The position numbers and the translations under genes were made by a program. This document shows, piece by piece, positions 4,930 to 5,175 of a stretch of 5,175 nt of DNA. Position 1 is the first letter of the stretch. Every line of letters begins with the position of its first letter. The DNA is taken from assembly GCA_023430285.1 (NCBI GenBank), contig JAEZAV010000179.1:1-5175 (forward strand), given 5' to 3'. The notes below the pieces were generated by a model. The model was not told the DNA's origin and did not search any database. It saw only the letters and a list, made by a program, of their open reading frames with translations. Origin of the DNA: Methanobacteriota archaeon. GTDB taxonomy: Archaea; Methanobacteriota; Methanobacteria; Methanobacteriales; Methanobacteriaceae.

Positions 4930-5175
4930 TTATTTTTCGAATAGATCAACATTTTCTTGAAGGTAGCTGGTTACTTCAAGATTTTGGGTGCATTTTTTTT
5001 CACAGTCCCCACAAAGGTTACAGTAGCCTGCACTCATCTTCTTACCCATAAGAAACTTGTAGTTGCCAGTTGGTTTTTCCAAGTTTTTGTACATGTAAAC
5101 ATCATTCAACAGGCTGAGATTTAATGGGATGTCAACTCCCTTTGGACAGGGCATGCAGTAGTTACAGCTGGTACA
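4930..5175 (-). CDS. Aldo/keto reductase, C-terminal 4Fe-4S domain (partial, 5' end outside window)
   Basis: The reading frame runs off the right edge of the window; the 81 residues seen are the C-terminus. The frame is open through the edge, so the ATG at 5154 is an internal Met of the first cysteine motif, not the start. The visible part begins CTSCNYCMPCPKGVDIP, four cysteines in C-x2-C-x2-C-x2-CP spacing, followed about 45 residues later by YCNLCGDCEKKCTQNLEV with C-x2-C-x2-C-x3-C. This pair, with GVDIP after the first motif, is the signature of the iron-sulfur tail of a large group of prokaryotic aldo/keto reductases whose N-terminal part is an NAD(P)H-binding TIM barrel. Two 4Fe-4S clusters are expected, probably for electron transfer to or from ferredoxin; the substrate is unknown for this group. 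The second motif has Thr after the last Cys, where Pro is usual. There is no T-run before the SGNH gene, so the two could be an operon. Confidence 0.9.
   Translation of the reverse strand, partial: CTSCNYCMPCPKGVDIPLNLSLLNDVYMYKNLEKPTGNYKFLMGKKMSAGYCNLCGDCEKKCTQNLEVTSYLQENVDLFEK

Noticed and set aside
4930..5154. Small complete ferredoxin-like gene starting at ATG 5154
   Set aside because: The frame remains open to the window edge and the residues before that Met (CTSCNYC) are essential cysteines of the same motif, so it is the C-terminal part of a longer aldo/keto reductase.
1..5175. CRISPR arrays, tRNA or rRNA genes, insertion sequences
   Set aside because: No regularly spaced direct repeats, no cloverleaf-like sequence, no conserved rRNA segment and no transposase-like ORF or terminal inverted repeats were seen by eye on either strand.

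Overview
The window is AT-rich and reads as a chromosomal stretch of an archaeon, most likely a hydrogenotrophic methanogen of the Methanobacteriales (Methanobacterium-like). The evidence is the gene mix (an archaeal SpoIIM/DUF95 protein, a short CPA1 antiporter, a 4Fe-4S aldo/keto reductase), frequent AGG/AGA and ATA codons, TATA-like AT-rich promoters and plain oligo-T terminators on the coding strand. This assignment is inference; there is no rRNA or other marker gene in the window.

Layout, left to right. The left third holds two membrane-protein genes on the minus strand: a SpoIIM-family protein (57-716) and, upstream of it, a CPA1-type Na+(K+)/H+ antiporter (824-2017). An oligo-T stretch after each stop suggests separate transcripts. 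The antiporter has no Shine-Dalgarno sequence but a good TATA-like box about 31 nt before its ATG, so its mRNA is probably leaderless. A 276-bp divergent spacer (2018-2293), carrying a short inverted repeat and a repeated TTAGTT(G/C)AA word, separates it from a plus-strand VOC-family protein (2294-2668). The 306 bp after that gene contain no intact gene, but they hold a 64-codon open stretch without a start codon (2699-2893) that looks like a gene remnant or an unannotated small protein.

The right half is again on the minus strand: an unrecognised 375-residue protein (2975-4102) that I read as a (beta/alpha)8 barrel plus a beta-rich C-terminal domain; an SGNH hydrolase (4253-4891) very like the mycobacterial acyltransferase/arylesterase MsAcT; and the C-terminal part of an aldo/keto reductase with two 4Fe-4S cysteine motifs (4930 to the window edge). 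The reductase and the SGNH gene are 38 bp apart with no terminator between them, so they may be co-transcribed. An oligo-T terminator follows the SGNH gene, so the barrel protein probably has its own promoter.

Most genes appear to be independent housekeeping or accessory units rather than one pathway. The two items most worth following are the barrel-plus-beta-domain protein, which has no signal peptide and a C-terminal region reminiscent of viral structural proteins, and the MsAcT-like SGNH enzyme in an archaeon. I see no CRISPR array, tRNA, rRNA, transposase or clear toxin-antitoxin or defence system.
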